DNA from: Lineus longissimus
Taxonomy: Eukaryota > Nemertea > Pilidiophora > Heteronemertea > Lineidae
Direction of reading: 5' to 3'
Length of the DNA: 64,000 nt
Assembly (NCBI RefSeq): GCF_910592395.1
Contig: NC_088309.1
Span: 13,892,599-13,956,598 of the forward strand
The translations under genes and the position numbers were made by a program. The notes beneath the pieces were generated by a model. That model did not search any database, was not told the origin of the DNA, and saw only the letters and a list, made by a program, of their open reading frames with translations. Each line of letters begins with the position of its first letter. The first letter of the stretch is position 1. Shown in pieces: positions 33,801-45,939 of this stretch.

Positions 33801-36800
33801 GTAGTTGAAATACTTTTTACAGACAGCATGTAGTTGCCTAATATAAGGCAATATATGCTGTTTTATTAGAGGATTACCATGATGATAATTCAGTGCTGGT
33901 ATCTGTGATTGCCAGGAAAAGAGATGTGTGTGTCTCACACTGAAGCCTGAATCTGTCATCGAGAATGAAGATGATTTAAAAAACAAAACAAATTTATGCT
34001 GCAGCAAAACAGGTTTTGATAAGAAAGTTGATGCAGCTTAGGTATAAAGTCTACATCAAAAAACTGATTTAGATGTAGCTTATGTTTCAGGGATATTGTA
34101 ATGCTGAAAATCAACTCAAAAATCAAAAAGATGACTTTCATACTTGAATGATAGAAAAGAGGCTGCTCCTTTTTAGAGGCTCGAAATTTGATTCTTCACA
34201 GAAGGCCAGATACAAACTAATCGTTTGTGAAGCAATCACTGTTCTCACGATGTTGGGAATGTCTATTTTTTCCCCATGACTCAGCTTCATGGTTTTGGTT
34301 CCATAGGCAACATATTGGACAAATTGTGGTATCGATATGAAGTCTAAGAAATGGTCAACCTTGACATCATCCAAGCGGGATTTAGTTATTGGCTGTAAGT
34401 CGATGGGCTTGGCCTGACCAATTTCTCGTGCATGCTTACGTGCCTGATCAGTTCGGTAAACAGTTAGACCAGGTATTATTTCCTGAAATACAAGAATACA
34501 AGTAGAATAAATTAGGGATATTGAAATAATTCTGGCAGTGTCAGTTGGGAGGGGCAGATAAATCAGCAGTTTTGCCAGAAGCATGAATCTTTGTCATGCC
34601 CCAACCACTGCAGTGCATACTGATTGTCTTCACGACACTTGTTTTTACATAACTGAGTAAAACAATCAACCTAAAACATGTGTAGCATCCCAAAAACATG
34701 CTGTTGTTCACTTGGCTGCAGTTCATTTGGCAAAGGGCAGGTCCCACTTTCAACAACAACTTACTAGTAACTGTTCTTTTGTCCTATTCGTTGCTAAAAT
34801 CGAAAGTATCTGCCGTTTTGTGTACCATGATGTTGCCTCGTTGTAACACTCAACAATAGTTGATGCTAAGGTATCGTCAGGTAGTACAGTTGCCTTCTGA
34901 ACACGACACATCAGTTCGTCTGCTTGGCCTGGTGCGATGCACCGAAGAGCCAAGCCTATGGCTTCCTTAGCTTTCCTCTTGTAGTACTGTACCGTACTCT
35001 CAGACGACTCTTCCAATTTGCAGTGGAGCTGTCCATCAACAGGAGCACAACTTCCCTGCTGCAAAAACCGGTTGACCATCGCAAGATCAGAGTACCCTGG
35101 AGCTGGTGTTGGTGCCCAGGACATATCAACGTCAAGCTCTTCTTGGCTTGATGGCGATTCCCCATTACTAGACTCAGCAACTTGGAGAAACTGGCCACCC
35201 TGAAACAAAAAATGCTGTCTTAACAAATTTTCACATTGTATGAGGGGAACAATGTTTAGTTTTAGAGTGTGACGAGCAAAATCATACTTACTGCCTTTTC
35301 TCGCTCGTCAATGCACCAAGCAGAGTGATTGGTGATAAGATACACGATTGTACAAAATGTACGGAACAGCTTTCACGCCTTTTAACTTTTGACAAAGCCT
35401 TTCAAAGTTTGATAGAGCATATGAAAAATTCTATTTCAATTGCCTCCTTGTACATGCTGTATATGCAAGACAAAGTGAAAGTAATGATTAGACCAGTGCT
35501 GGTGGATAAGAGTGATGTTTATGTTATTTTACCTTGATAATGCTTTCAGCACTTGAATCATCATCTCCTGTCTCTTGGATATTCTCTGGCATGGGAGACT
35601 CACACTGCAAAAAGTATTTTCTGCTGTAGCAACATATGGATTGACAGTAAGCATGGCAAGGTAACTGTTCATGTCTCAATATCAGATAATGCCTGCTGGC
35701 CCCAGCACTTGTAGTAATAACAGGTCTCTTGTGTATGAGCACTGAAGATTGTATTTCTATTTACTTAGAGTAAAGGTTCAGGAGACTTGGTCATATGTAC
35801 CAGTAGCACATGTTCCATTATAAAAATATTTTCGGTCTGACTGCACAATGCCAATGGTAAACTCACCTCATTCTCCGAGTCCGTTGGAGGTAGAACCGTA
35901 GAAGGAAGAATTGATGAGAACTGTAGCATTGAAGGACCAGGCTGAAAAGATAAGAAGAGAAATGTAGGCAGGGTGGCTGAGAAAAGATACATGTATGGTA
36001 TCTGTTTCAGTAGTATTTGACTGATCTGGCCAAAGATTTGAATATTGTTGGCACTTTGTAAGGAATTAGCAAGGCTTGAAATTGGACCAGGAAATGACCT
36101 ACCGGTAGGCCCTAACCACAGTTCTTTTTATTGGCATGTTCCAAAGTTTCCATGATGAGTGGCATTGTTTGTGAATAACGCTTGCATTGAGGCATATTAC
36201 AGAACTTCAAAGATATTCTGTGGCTGTGTCGGCACTCACTGTTACACACAAATCCTGCTGAGTGGCATGTCGATGACAATTATGTGAATCAAATTATAAT
36301 GATGAAACCTGATATGTTTCCCTCCGACCTACCTGTTGCTCATCAGTGACTGTCACCTGACTTGAAGGCATATTTTTTCTCACCAATAGATCCCTGTGAT
36401 GTGCATCACATGTTTTACAAATGCCTGGAATCAACAGTAGAATTTACAAAATGCTCCTAGTCCTATACTGTGAGAGTGTGTGCATACGACGTTGGGGAAA
36501 ACAGGAAGGAGAATCACATTATGGGTGTTTGAAAGCAGACGTTTGACTCAGTTTAGAATGAACAGTCTCCAATGACACAACATCTTCAGGGCAACTTTTA
36601 GCAAAAACATGTGAATGATAAAAGTTGCAGGTAACACCAGTCGATCCGTGGGAGAAAGCTGTTGAAGGCAACAACCAACCAGCAGTAAACAAAAAGCCGC
36701 ATTGTGAACACCTTGTAAGATAGCTGTGTATGTGTTGTTTTGATGTTTATTTAGCTTTTTGTTTTTGATTCTGAAAGGCCACCTCAGGCATTGACTGGTC

Positions 36801-36976
36801 CTGGTGCAAGGATCCTATAGGCATATGATGTACGTATGCATTACACAGTGTGATGATACTATGTCAATAATGTCACAAGACTTACTTGATCCCACAGGTA
36901 CAAGGACATTCCATTCCTGATAAATTTCCTCCGATATTCTCTTCCCTATGCCTCGGTCCCAAAAGCTGTGTTCTCA
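30807..36976 (-). pseudogene. Multi-exon gene with RNase H-like transposase-type domain, main part
   Basis: Ten exons with GT-AG borders on the minus strand: about 36,976-36,886; 36,424-36,333; 35,941-35,867; 35,604-35,533; 35,199-34,765; 34,482-34,144; 33,766-about 33,657; 33,255-33,005; 32,686-32,407; 32,045-30,807. The first two join in phase. Recognisable content: ICKTCDAHHRDL (Cys/His), NHPHNVCCERC (zinc-binding), FRESQQDWFGKKGISWHV, LLSDNAGCYHN and RYDFSEAQAGKTICDR (RNase H-fold, transposase-like), and a C2H2-like CHEIGCVQVFATEEELTTH. An in-frame TGA (31,266-31,268) follows DEIKRK although coding continues to 30,807, and a frame change lies near 33,110. The N-terminal exon is at 41,282-41,590 beyond a Harbinger insertion. 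I recognise the type from repeat-derived genes of marine invertebrates but cannot name a family. Confidence 0.65.
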
Positions 36977-37295
36977 CTAGCGTTTTAATACGAATTGAAT
37001 ACGAATTAAAACCTGAATTCGTATTAACTGTTCAGACTGAAATAGTTTTGGAATGATGCCAGATCGGTTTATCGAAAACGGTTCCAGCACCGTATTGAAT
37101 TCGCATTAGAATTCGGATCGCCCGATACGCATTCAGTCTGAACAACTCAATGCGCATTAACAAGGCTGCCCTCCTGTGCGCATGCGCATTATGTTATTTC
37201 CGTTCTAGCACATGGAGAAAGCATGATCTGTCATTTCATTGTCAATAGTGCATGTAGTGTCAGATTTCTTCCGTTTGTCAGCTTTTTTCTCTCCA

Positions 37296-39261
37296 ATGGC
37301 GAATAGAGGGGCTGTGTGGGCTCATGCCGAGGTGGATGAGCTAATCTCCATTTGGCTTGAGGAGGATATTGAGGCCCAACTCGGCGTAGTTCATCGAAAC
37401 CTCCCCATATACCAACGAGTGGCTGAACTACTGAATCTTCAGGGGTACGATCGCACTGCAGAGCAGTGTCGTACTAAAATGAAAGCTCTGAGAACTGATT
37501 ATTACAGAGAGAAGAAGATAAATGGCAAGTCAGGGCACACGCGTTTGTTGAATAGGGTTTATGACATGATGGACCAAATTTTGGGGAACAGGCCCATCAC
37601 AGACCCTGCGCGTGTTATCGACACTGCTGCCATGGCTGCTGGAACCGGTAGGCACACCCCTGTGCCTAGGCGAAGGATTGATGTGGGCGCCGGCAACGCT
37701 CCCCCACCTGTGACTAGGCGATGGATGGATGAGAGCGATGAAGATAGCATCGACTTAGGCGAACTTGACCAAGACGACGGTGCCATCACTGACCCGGGCG
37801 AGGAGAATGATGCACTGGATGGGATACGCCCTTTGACTTTAACTCCACCCCCGCCGACACCCAAGATTAACACGCCGAACACTAGGCCAAAAGAAAATCG
37901 TAAGTAAAGTGTTGATCTGAAGCTTGTCATCTTGTCATAGACATACTAACCTTTGGACCCCATGGACGGTGGGATCCCTGTACCGGTACCGCTGTGTTAG
38001 ATTATTGAATTCGAAGTTAAATTCAGTTAAATTCTAATTCATGTACAAGAAATTACATGTAATGACACTTTGGTAGGCTACATGTTACTAGTGACAGTAG
38101 GATTTTTTACATACACTGATCAGTGCTGTAGGCCTACTATCAAAACTACCAACTTTAGAGCAGAACCAATTTACATATTGCTAGTGCCAGGATCAGCAGT
38201 TTTATTGTCTACATCCCGGTCTTTACAGGCCCAGGAAAGACCAGAGTCACTGTCAAACAGACCGAAGCAGGGGAAGACAAGCGGAACAAAGCCAAACCAG
38301 GGGTACCGGTAGTGAAGAGAGACGATGATAAGATTGAGAAGAAGACCATCCTCAATGGTAAATGTTTTAAACAAAATTAATTGAATACACACTGTGATGA
38401 AAGGTTTGCCTTCTCTCCTGAAAATAAGCCAAGACATTAAAAAAAGAAGAATTTCTTCAGCCAATTCTTAAGTAGGATGTCAATCAAATCTTGAGAATAA
38501 CTGACCCACCCAGAAATGTATTATCAGAATGCTGACTGAACTAACAGGTAGCCCCCCCCCCAGCCTTTTTGCTATGAATTGTTAGCCGAATTCAGCATTT
38601 TGCAGTGATCTAAATTGCATCAAGCTAAACCATGTTAAAATTCTACAGATTTTCAGCCGCCCAAGACCAAACGGAAGCGGAAGTCAGATGACACAACCAT
38701 GATTGATGCCATAAGCAACGTAGTCCAGAAGACTGATGATCGCTTTTATGAGCATCAAGATCGTCAAATGGAAAGACAAATTGCCATGGAGAGGGAGATG
38801 CGGGCCAACAAATTTAAGCAACAGATGGAGATGATGAGGCTGATGATGAGCAGTTTCTCACAACCGGTCATGCCTGGCTATGGCACAGGTACATCCTTAT
38901 ACCATCCAATTGTCACTCCGAGGCTGAAAATCATGGGCTATTGATATTAAGGTGCATGGTTGATTTGAAATATACATGTAGTGAGGATGAAATTTCCTTG
39001 GTTGCCCTCATGCATCTGCAACAAAGCTCATTTATATTGTACAACACTTTTGTTTCAGGTCCAACAGCTGGTCCAGCAATGCCAATTCGACCTGTCCCTC
39101 TGTCACCCCCAAACATGCAGCCACAGATGCCAAATTTGTTGGGACAGCCACCTCAGCGACCACTATTACCGATGCAACCCCTTGTTGCAGAAAACGAGGA
39201 ACGCAGAGGCTTGTTCGAAACACTCAGGTCCAGCTTTGATGTGCTGAATAATAATGAGTGA
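37296..39261 (+). CDS. Harbinger Myb/SANT-like DNA-binding protein, four exons, intact
   Basis: Exons are 37,296-37,899, 38,229-38,357, 38,649-38,888 and 39,059-39,261. Every junction has GT/AG and keeps phase, with no internal stop. The N-terminal 90 residues (WAHAEVDELISIWLEE, then YQRVAELLNLQGYDRTAEQC and KMKALRTDYYREK) form a Myb/SANT-like trihelix domain that binds transposon ends. The middle is acidic. Exon 3 has a nuclear-signal-like PPKTKRKRKSDD and a Met/Arg/Glu-rich coiled coil (RQMERQIAMEREMRANKF), and the C-terminus is Pro-rich. An upstream in-frame ATG at 37,239 would add 19 residues; I prefer MANRGAVWAH because the domain follows directly. In Harbinger elements this protein works with the nuclease during transposition. 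Confidence 0.82.
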
Positions 39262-39593
39262 AAGTCAAGTCAGGTCAAACTCTAGCCATTTTGGGAGGGC
39301 ATGCCAGAATTTGGTGCAATTCTTGACTAGTCTTCAAAATTATGACATTCCAGTGATCCCCACCACTGTTGTGTATTGTTGGTCAAGCGGGGGGGGGGGG
39401 GGGGCAATATGTAGATTTAAAGTTGTAGTTCCATAATTAGAAAACAAACTAAATTGAATTTCACAATATTTTTGTACTTAATTCATACGCTTATGAATCA
39501 CTGCTGATCATTAAAATGTTATGTAATAAAAATGCATCTTGTGTCAATGATGTGCATCAATGTTTCTGTTATGACCATGTCACTGTTCTATAG

Positions 39594-41245
39594 TCAATGA
39601 TTGAAGTAACGCATGAGATCATTTCGGACATTATTTGCATGTACTGCAAGCACATTGGCGTTAGGGGGATGGACTACTTGCTGAACCATCCTGAGTGGAT
39701 CTTCACCCTCTTTCTGCCTGACTTCATCACGCCACTGTCGTCGATATGGCTCCTTGTGCACTTGACAAATGTTGTGCAAAATACAACATGCAACTACAAC
39801 ATTGTGGATAGTTTCCAACGTGTACTCGTTCTTCTTCAGCAGACATCTCCATCTTCCTTTTAGCCTCCCAAATGTATTTTCAATGGTCATCCTTGCCCGA
39901 CTCAGTCTATAATTTAGTCGGTTCTGCTGAGCATTTAACCGTCCTCTGTTCCCAAAAGGCTTCATTATCCAAGGCAACAAGGGATACGCTGGGTCACCAA
40001 TTACGAAAAGTGGGATATTTTCACCTCCTAGTAGTCTAGGCCGGTCAGGTAACAAATTACCACTGGAACCAAGTTCGTACAGTGTTGAATTGGCTAGTAT
40101 TCGTGTGTCATGTGCACGCCCAGCAAACCCAAAGAAGATGTCTGTGAAACACTACTTGTAGTCACAAGTTCCTTGCAACACTATAGAATGGAATTGCTTC
40201 CTGTTGTAGTAGTCAGCTGGATGTTCTGTTGGCGCTTTTATAGGTACATGCATCCCACTGAGGAACACCCCAAACATCCTCATAGCCATTCACTACTTCC
40301 GTCAACCTGTCCCCTGAGGGAAATTTTAAGTAACTGGCAAGAAGAACCTCACATATGGCCTGGCAAGTGTCGTGGACAATCGTGCAAATGGTGGATCGGC
40401 CAAGCCCAAACAACTGGTTCAAAGTCCTGAATTCCCCTGGGGTAGCGAGTTTCCACAGTGTCAATGCAACCCTGTCCTCCACTGGCACAGCCATTCGCAT
40501 CCGTATATCCTGTCGTTGAATGTAAGGACAAAGTCGGTCACATACGTACACGAAAGTTGCACGGGACATTCGCAAGTTTTCAATCCAATCCTCATCTAGC
40601 CACATATTCCCACGAAAAACCCTGTCTGACCAGGTTCTGGATCTTTCTTTTGTCCACATGCGTCGCACCTGCAATAAAAAGGAACACCAGTTTACAAAAA
40701 TGTTTAAGTAGGGCTCTCCTGCATGCACAAGCTGAAAACTTCTCGATAGCATAGGGCCTGGTATTGGTATGTATTGTATGTACTGTAGACATACCCTACT
40801 ATATATGCTATAGCAGGCCTACTACAGGCATGATAAATAGCTGCAAAAACCATGACTAGTAGACCCTGAAGTCAGCCTTTACGACCTTTTTTCGGGAAAT
40901 GTTGGGGGATTCCACAGTTGAGTCCTCTATTCTCGAAGTGTGATGTTGTAGACCACGCGCAAAACATACCTGAGGCTGATGGGCATTCTGAAGTCTCAAA
41001 GCGAAAGCATCCAAAATCATTAACAGTAGATTTCTCCTTCCCCTCAGGCGTCTTTCTTCTAGCTGACGGGCTCGGAAGGCCCGTAAACGTGTCATCCGGC
41101 GCAATCGATTCAGGCCTATCCTTCTCCTCATGTTTGCAGCAGCAGCTATCATAAAATGTCTCTGCCGGCGTTGCTGTTCCTCATCTTGTTGGACATGTTG
41201 GACATCCATCTCCATGTTGCTGTTGTAGCAGCGACATTTGCGCAT
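39594..41245 (-). pseudogene. PIF/Harbinger DDE nuclease (transposase), broken
   Basis: Exon 1 (41,245 to about 40,974) encodes an Arg-rich N-terminus and joins in phase to exon 2 at about 40,670 (acceptor TTATTGCAG), which has a helix-turn-helix-like part (LALTLWKLAT type) and GEFRTLNQLFGLGRST. At about 40,255 the reading GVPQWDACTY shows that the block normally carrying the first catalytic Asp has been lost by a deletion of roughly 16-17 bp; the following residues continue in another frame. A TAG after GTCDYK (about 40,155) is a second lesion. From 40,055 the reading is clean: VIGDPAYPLLPW holds the second Asp and ARMTIENTFGRLKGRWRCL the Glu. The enzyme would cut and join element ends; this copy is inactive. 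Confidence 0.82.
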
Positions 41246-41281
41246 CCTGATCAGGAGAGTTGATTCGTTCTCCTAATTGCC

Positions 41282-41590
41282 TCATTTGTATCTGTGGACC
41301 GGGCAGATAGTTTTTTCGTCCAAGACGCCACTTGACAAATCAAAAAATCCCGCACGTAAGGCAATCAGATCCGATTCACATTCTACATCATTCAATGGCA
41401 TATTCAAACTTTTCAAATGGGCTTTAACATTCTTTCTGCATTTTTTTAAGGTGCATTTTTTTAGGTTAACTACACTCAAATCATGTTTATATTTTCTCAC
41501 AAGACCACACTGCATATGTGGAGCAATGTTTGAAAATCCACACTTCAGCAGGACTGGCTGGCCCATTTCTGAACTTTCCGGCACCTCCAT
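41282..41590 (-). pseudogene. N-terminal exon of the RNase H-like gene, separated by Harbinger
   Basis: Starting at ATG 41,590 (MEVPESSEMGQPVLLKCGFS), the reading has GLVRKYKHDL and ends with TICPVHRYK at 41,282, where a different sequence begins. The Cys-x2-His end is the first half of a motif whose continuation (WDRGIGKRISEEIYQEWNVL, about 36,965) lies on the other side of the Harbinger element. That these two pieces belong together is inferred from my memory of similar invertebrate proteins in which they are adjacent. Confidence 0.5.
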
Positions 41591-41649
41591 GATGATGAGG
41601 TCCAATACCAATCTCAAGTCTGCCTACATTTTCAAGGGTCGTATGTCTG

Positions 41650-42559
41650 GATGAACTAGCGTGGCTTTCAAAATTCCTGGCTATTCAGTAAGAGAGTGAA
41701 ACAGAACTAAGAGGATCTGTCAGATGAGACTAAAACCGTGGGCATGGCTCAACATGTCATGTGGTTGATGAAAGTCATGCCAGGAATAGGAAACTGTAAC
41801 CAAATGTTGTTGTGACGTAGATACCAATTCCGACAGAACCGCACCTTACTCGAGGGGGGGGGTACAATGTACACCAGGGGGTTCTACCGGCGGCACTCTT
41901 TGGAGCAGTAAGGCCCCACATTCACCAGCCTTCCAATACAGTACAAAAACCTCTTTATTTAATAGGAAGCTCCCTAAAAACTGCATTTTAACAGTGAAAG
42001 ACAATTTGAACTGTAGGTCAAATATTAGGTGTAAAAGGGTCAAAACAGTACGCAATTAGAGGAAAGTGGAAGGGGCGCCCAAAGATTTTATTTTTTTAAA
42101 ATTGAGAACCACATTTTAGCTTTGCTATTTGAAAAGGATAACGCTCCAGTCCCTGTGGCGATAATATAGAGCATACATTTAGGTCAATGGGGGCAATGTT
42201 CCTTTAAGAGGTATCACATCTTTAATGTACGTATGATTTTGTACAATATTTTACCATGAAAAAATTCCCAATGCCTTCTAGTCTCACTTACGAATAAGGA
42301 ACATTGGCATCATTTGTTCATTAAGTCATGAAAAATCACTCAATTTGACCGATTTTATAGGAAAATTGTCCAGTATTTTGATTGAAAATGGCCTTTAAAT
42401 TGTTTTATTTTTAATTAGTAAACGGTGGCATTTTTTCGCCGAACGGTTTTGTCAGTCTGAATCTTATCCCATGGCCAATCTCTGAAAAATAATTCAGCAA
42501 GAAACTCCGACCCCCCATCTTATCACTTTTTACAGATTTTGCATGGTCTATTTGTGGAC
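41650..42559. other. Spacer, no gene recognised
   Basis: AT-rich sequence with no domain-bearing reading. It ends at the 11-bp direct repeat TCACACTTAAG (42,560-42,570). Confidence 0.4.
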
Positions 42560-42568
42560 TCACACTTA

Positions 42569-42974
42569 AGATAGCGATACAACCATATATACGCAATGAA
42601 AGTTGCTAACATCTTCATGATGTAGACGTTTATTTACACTATATAGATATTCCACGATCGATTTCGGTTTGCTCGAACCCTCATCAGGCGGTATACAAGA
42701 CTGAATGAGAACCATAGACTGGTGACGTACATACTATTATACATTATGCAATGCTTGAGTAATTATAAGTGAGCTAAATTTAGAATAGTTGTAGAAAATA
42801 TGACAACCCTTGAGTTGACAATTGGGTGTTTAGAATTGGCTTTTTGATTTTGATGTGTATTGCCTCTTTGATGGAACATTGAAAATCATTTCTAAACAAG
42901 AAGTTTGACACTGAGTCGGATATGCCCCAGCCCATAAAGGAAAGTATGGAAACAATTGAAGAGTTCAGGCGCAA
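42569..42974 (-). pseudogene. Penelope-like element 3' fragment, left inverted arm
   Basis: The minus-strand reading has FQCSIKEAIHIKIKKPILN, identical to the C-terminus of the fragment at 45,871-46,413, followed by the same 3' untranslated sequence. The GIY-YIG core is missing here; only about 30 codons before this segment remain and they differ from the right arm. Confidence 0.7.
42652..42696 (-). ncRNA. Hammerhead-ribozyme-like motif (left arm)
   Basis: The minus strand reads CTGATGA, a GGTT/AACC stem with loop, then GAAA and ATCGATC followed by GTGG. It differs from the right copy by one base (GCAAACC for GCGAACC), which shortens stem II by one pair. See the entry at 46,527 for the fold. 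Confidence 0.5.
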
Positions 42975-43149
42975 AAACCGACAAACGCCATTCCCACCGA
43001 AAATAAACCATGACTACCACATGAGAGTTGAAGGTGCTGCCATTACGATAATCAAAACCGTTTTCCCGCAAAAGCAGACACATCCCCCGTATAACGCGCA
43101 AAAATTCTCTGTTTGTCGTCAAAAGCCGACAAGTCACATGCGCCGTTCT

Positions 43150-43283
43150 TCACAGAGACCGACAAATCCATTCAGCCAATCAGCGCGTCAGAATTCACGA
43201 CGTAATCAAGATGGCAGCACCCATGAATTCTCTCAAATCGATGTAAAATTTCCTGTTTATTTCTCGAAAAATCAGCATAAATA
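43150..43283 (+). promoter_or_regulatory. CCAAT and YY1-type motifs upstream of the second DUF7869-type gene
   Basis: CCAATCAGCGCG lies at about 43,177 and AAGATGGCAGC at 43,208-43,218, 76 bp before the ATG at 43,284. A CGTCA/ACGTAA pair lies between. The same motifs in the same orientation precede the related gene at 2,282, which suggests a shared promoter design. Confidence 0.4.
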
Positions 43284-45327
43284 ATGGAGAACTTTGATGA
43301 TATTGATGAGCCAGTGATTCTTTCACCTACTGGGCGTAAGAAAAGAGTCAATCCAGGAAGTTCTGCTCGCGCAGTTTCGAAAAGATTGCGAAATAGCAGC
43401 GGCGGAAAAATTCCATCGATTTCGTGTGTACACAATGCACGTGGTTTCTGTATGGCGAGTTCGTTATCCGGTGAGGCCCTTAAATGTGCACAAGATCAGC
43501 TCTATTCGACCCCTGACAAGGTAAAACAGGATGCTACCCTACTCTCCTACATGGACATTAAGAAATGTGCGAGGAGGCGACCAAAAGTAGCGGATGTAGC
43601 CAAGAGAAATGCAAGAGACATTAGTGTGAAGTATTGCACTTTGGATGAAAACAAAAACCGTGTCCCAGTGTGTAAGGCTTCCTTCATGAGCATTTTTGGT
43701 GAGTAGCTGCACATTAGTAGTGACTAAATCTTGAATTTCAGCCAAGATGAAGCTCCAGACCCTTCCTTTAGGTGTCTTCCATGATTAGAATCAACAATAC
43801 AATGCTGTTAGGCCTATATTGAAACGGTGATATGGGCTGTCATAACGTCGTGGATTTTGCTTCTGTTGAGGCGATGCGACAATACTTTACGACGTAGTAG
43901 CTTCCTGGAGTCTTTGCTATTTTAATTCTGATCTTTGTTGATGTTGTTTTTCATTCTATCATTTCAGGTATCAAGAAGGATCGACTGGCGAATATTGCCA
44001 AGTACTGGTTGGAAAACGGTGTTGCAAGGCCTGAAAACCGCGGAGGGGTGCGGAATGCGGAACGAAATCTTGCGAGAAAGACTGCCATCCACGATCACAT
44101 CAAGATGTTCACGTGTCGTGCGAGCCATTATGCACGGCGTGGGGCTCCAGGGCGAAAGTATCTGCCAAGCGATCTCAGTGTCAAGAAGATGCACCAGCTT
44201 TTCACGGCCCAAAACCATGACCAGGTTTCATACGCATTGTACTACAGCGTCTTTGTCTATGACTTCAACCTAGGATTTGGTCATCCGGCAGTCGACATCT
44301 GCAGTGCTTGCCTGAAGTTTCGCTTTAAACTGAAGGACCAGTCAATCTCGGATGAGGAAAAACGTGAAACATCAATGATGTTTATGCTCCACAGGCGTCG
44401 AACAAGGAGGTTTTATGACAATTTGAACAATGTTCAGGATTCGTTTACAATGTGTTTCGACATTATGGAGAACCTCGTGTTGCCGAAGTCTCCAATTGGA
44501 CAAACTTTTTACTCGCGCTAGCTCTACTTGTATGTCTTTGGTGTCGTTCATCACCGCGGCCGTGGTCAACCTCAGGGAAAGGATGACATTCATCTATTTG
44601 TGTGGCTCGAAAGTCAAAATCGTAAGGACAGCAACATGGTGGCTTCAGCGCTGAATCACTACCTTGTTTCTGTTGTTGGGGATGATCTGAAAAACCACCA
44701 GCACCTGCGCTTGTTTTCTGATTCCTGTTACGGCCAAAACAAGAACATTAATGTTCTGTCTATGCTCTGTGCCACGAGGAATCAGAAGTTCCCACAGCTA
44801 AACATAGAGTACACGTTCCCTGTCAGAGGTCACAGTTTCCTGCCAGCAGATCGTGCCTTCGGACGCATCGAGCAGGATATCAGGAAACACGACCAGATAC
44901 TAATGCCAGACGAATACGTCGAGATTTTGTCTAACCATGGGCATGTCCATATCTATGGAAATGACTGGAAGTGTCGGGATTACAAATATGCTGCTGCTGA
45001 TCACTGCAAGTCACAGCGCTCCTTCAAGATCAGCGAGGCGAAGATGTTGCGAATTGATTTCGACAAGGTTGGATTCAAGCAGGTGTACGGTGGGGAGTAT
45101 TGCGACCATGCCATACTCAAGAGGGGCAAGAAGTGGGAACATTTCAGGGCAGCTGAAAGAGAATGGTCAACTGTGTGAAGCCTGCTAAAAAGGATGACGT
45201 CCTCAAGCTTCTTGGTGAGATTGGCGCAAAAAATGATGTCCGCAAATATTATGAGGATGCTCTGGAGGAAGTTGGTCAACATAACATTGGCAGGCAGGAT
45301 CTTCAAGACAGTGAGGAGGAGGACTAA
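43284..45327 (+). pseudogene. DUF7869-like transposase-type gene, two exons, two lesions
   Basis: Exon 1 (ATG 43,284 to 43,699, donor GTGAGT) encodes MENFDDIDEPVILSPTGRKK and a Cys/Arg-rich end. It joins in phase to exon 2 (about 43,969, acceptor ATTTCAG; GIKKDRLANIAKYW). Exon 2 has HPAVDICSACLKFRFK (zinc-binding), DDIHLFVWLESQN, then FSDSCYGQNKNINVL and PVRGHSFLPADRAFGRIEQD, matching the Asp and GQNKN and the GHS/GHT motifs of the gene at 1-2.3 kb. A single TAG (44,519-44,521, after FYSR) interrupts an otherwise continuous frame, and a one-base change near 45,170 ends the reading at EWSTV although coding resumes as KPAKKDDVLKLLGE and stops at 45,327 with an acidic tail. Only two lesions suggest fairly recent loss. 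Confidence 0.75.
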
Positions 45328-45329
45328 TC

Positions 45330-45937
45330 TTTAGTGTTGAACTGGCTCATTTTCCTTCAGGAAACTGACAATGAACACTGCCCAATCTTGGCAAGAAGAA
45401 CCTTGTCTGTGAGATTTCCATCCCTGACCAAATGAAACCCAACCTTTTAAAAGTAAAAGTAAAAGTCTCATATAGATAGTGTGAAACGAATATAGGAAGT
45501 TTTATCAAAACAGTAAAAAAATGAGGTTTATTGCGTCTTGGATTGACAGCTCTAGACTGATTTTATAGTAAGATTTTATTGAATGGGAAACCAGCTGTAT
45601 GTTTTTTTATCAGCCCCAAGGCTTTTGTAGTTCACTTTTAATACTCACCAATCATTATTGAAGAAGAAAGGTCACAATTCTCTTCTTTTGAACCTAATAT
45701 AACATAATATGGATTTGTCTGTTTTTGTGAAAAAGGTAATTTTGGGGATTTGTCTGTTTTTGCGACCAAACACAATCTAAAGCATGTTTTATCACGAAAA
45801 ATAAATAAATAAGATTTTTGGGAATTCTGTCTCCTATTATATTATTTGTATCAGTTCAGTATCACCCCATATGAATTTGATATGTTTCACCAGGAAGGCA
45901 CAAAAAAAAAATCTGTTTTACACAAAAGAGCTAAAAT
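45330..45937. repeat. AT-rich tail with TTTGTCTGTTTTTG repeats
   Basis: GGATTTGTCTGTTTTTG-type motifs occur near 45,712, 45,747 and 45,939. The inverse (GCAAAAACCGACAAA and variants) occurs several times at 42,970-43,170 on the left. Repeated motifs just inside both ends are typical transposase-binding subterminal repeats. Confidence 0.55.
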
Positions 45938-45939
45938 GG

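Larger units (their letters stand above)
36970..41281. mobile_element. PIF/Harbinger DNA transposon inserted in the RNase H-like gene
   Basis: It contains the two genes typical of the superfamily, arranged convergently: a Myb/SANT gene (plus) and a DDE nuclease gene (minus). Exon sequence of one gene is found on both sides (HRYK at 41,282; WDRGIGKRISEE from about 36,965), so the borders lie within tens of bases of 36,970 and 41,281. The left end has several copies of GAATTCGTATTAA-like motifs in both orientations (36,980-37,130). I could not find a matching terminal inverted repeat on the right, so the exact ends are open. Confidence 0.75.

Noticed and set aside
36970-37170. GAATTCGTATTAA-rich stretch as a separate MITE
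   Set aside because: It lies at the Harbinger edge and is better explained as its subterminal repeats; no second end found.
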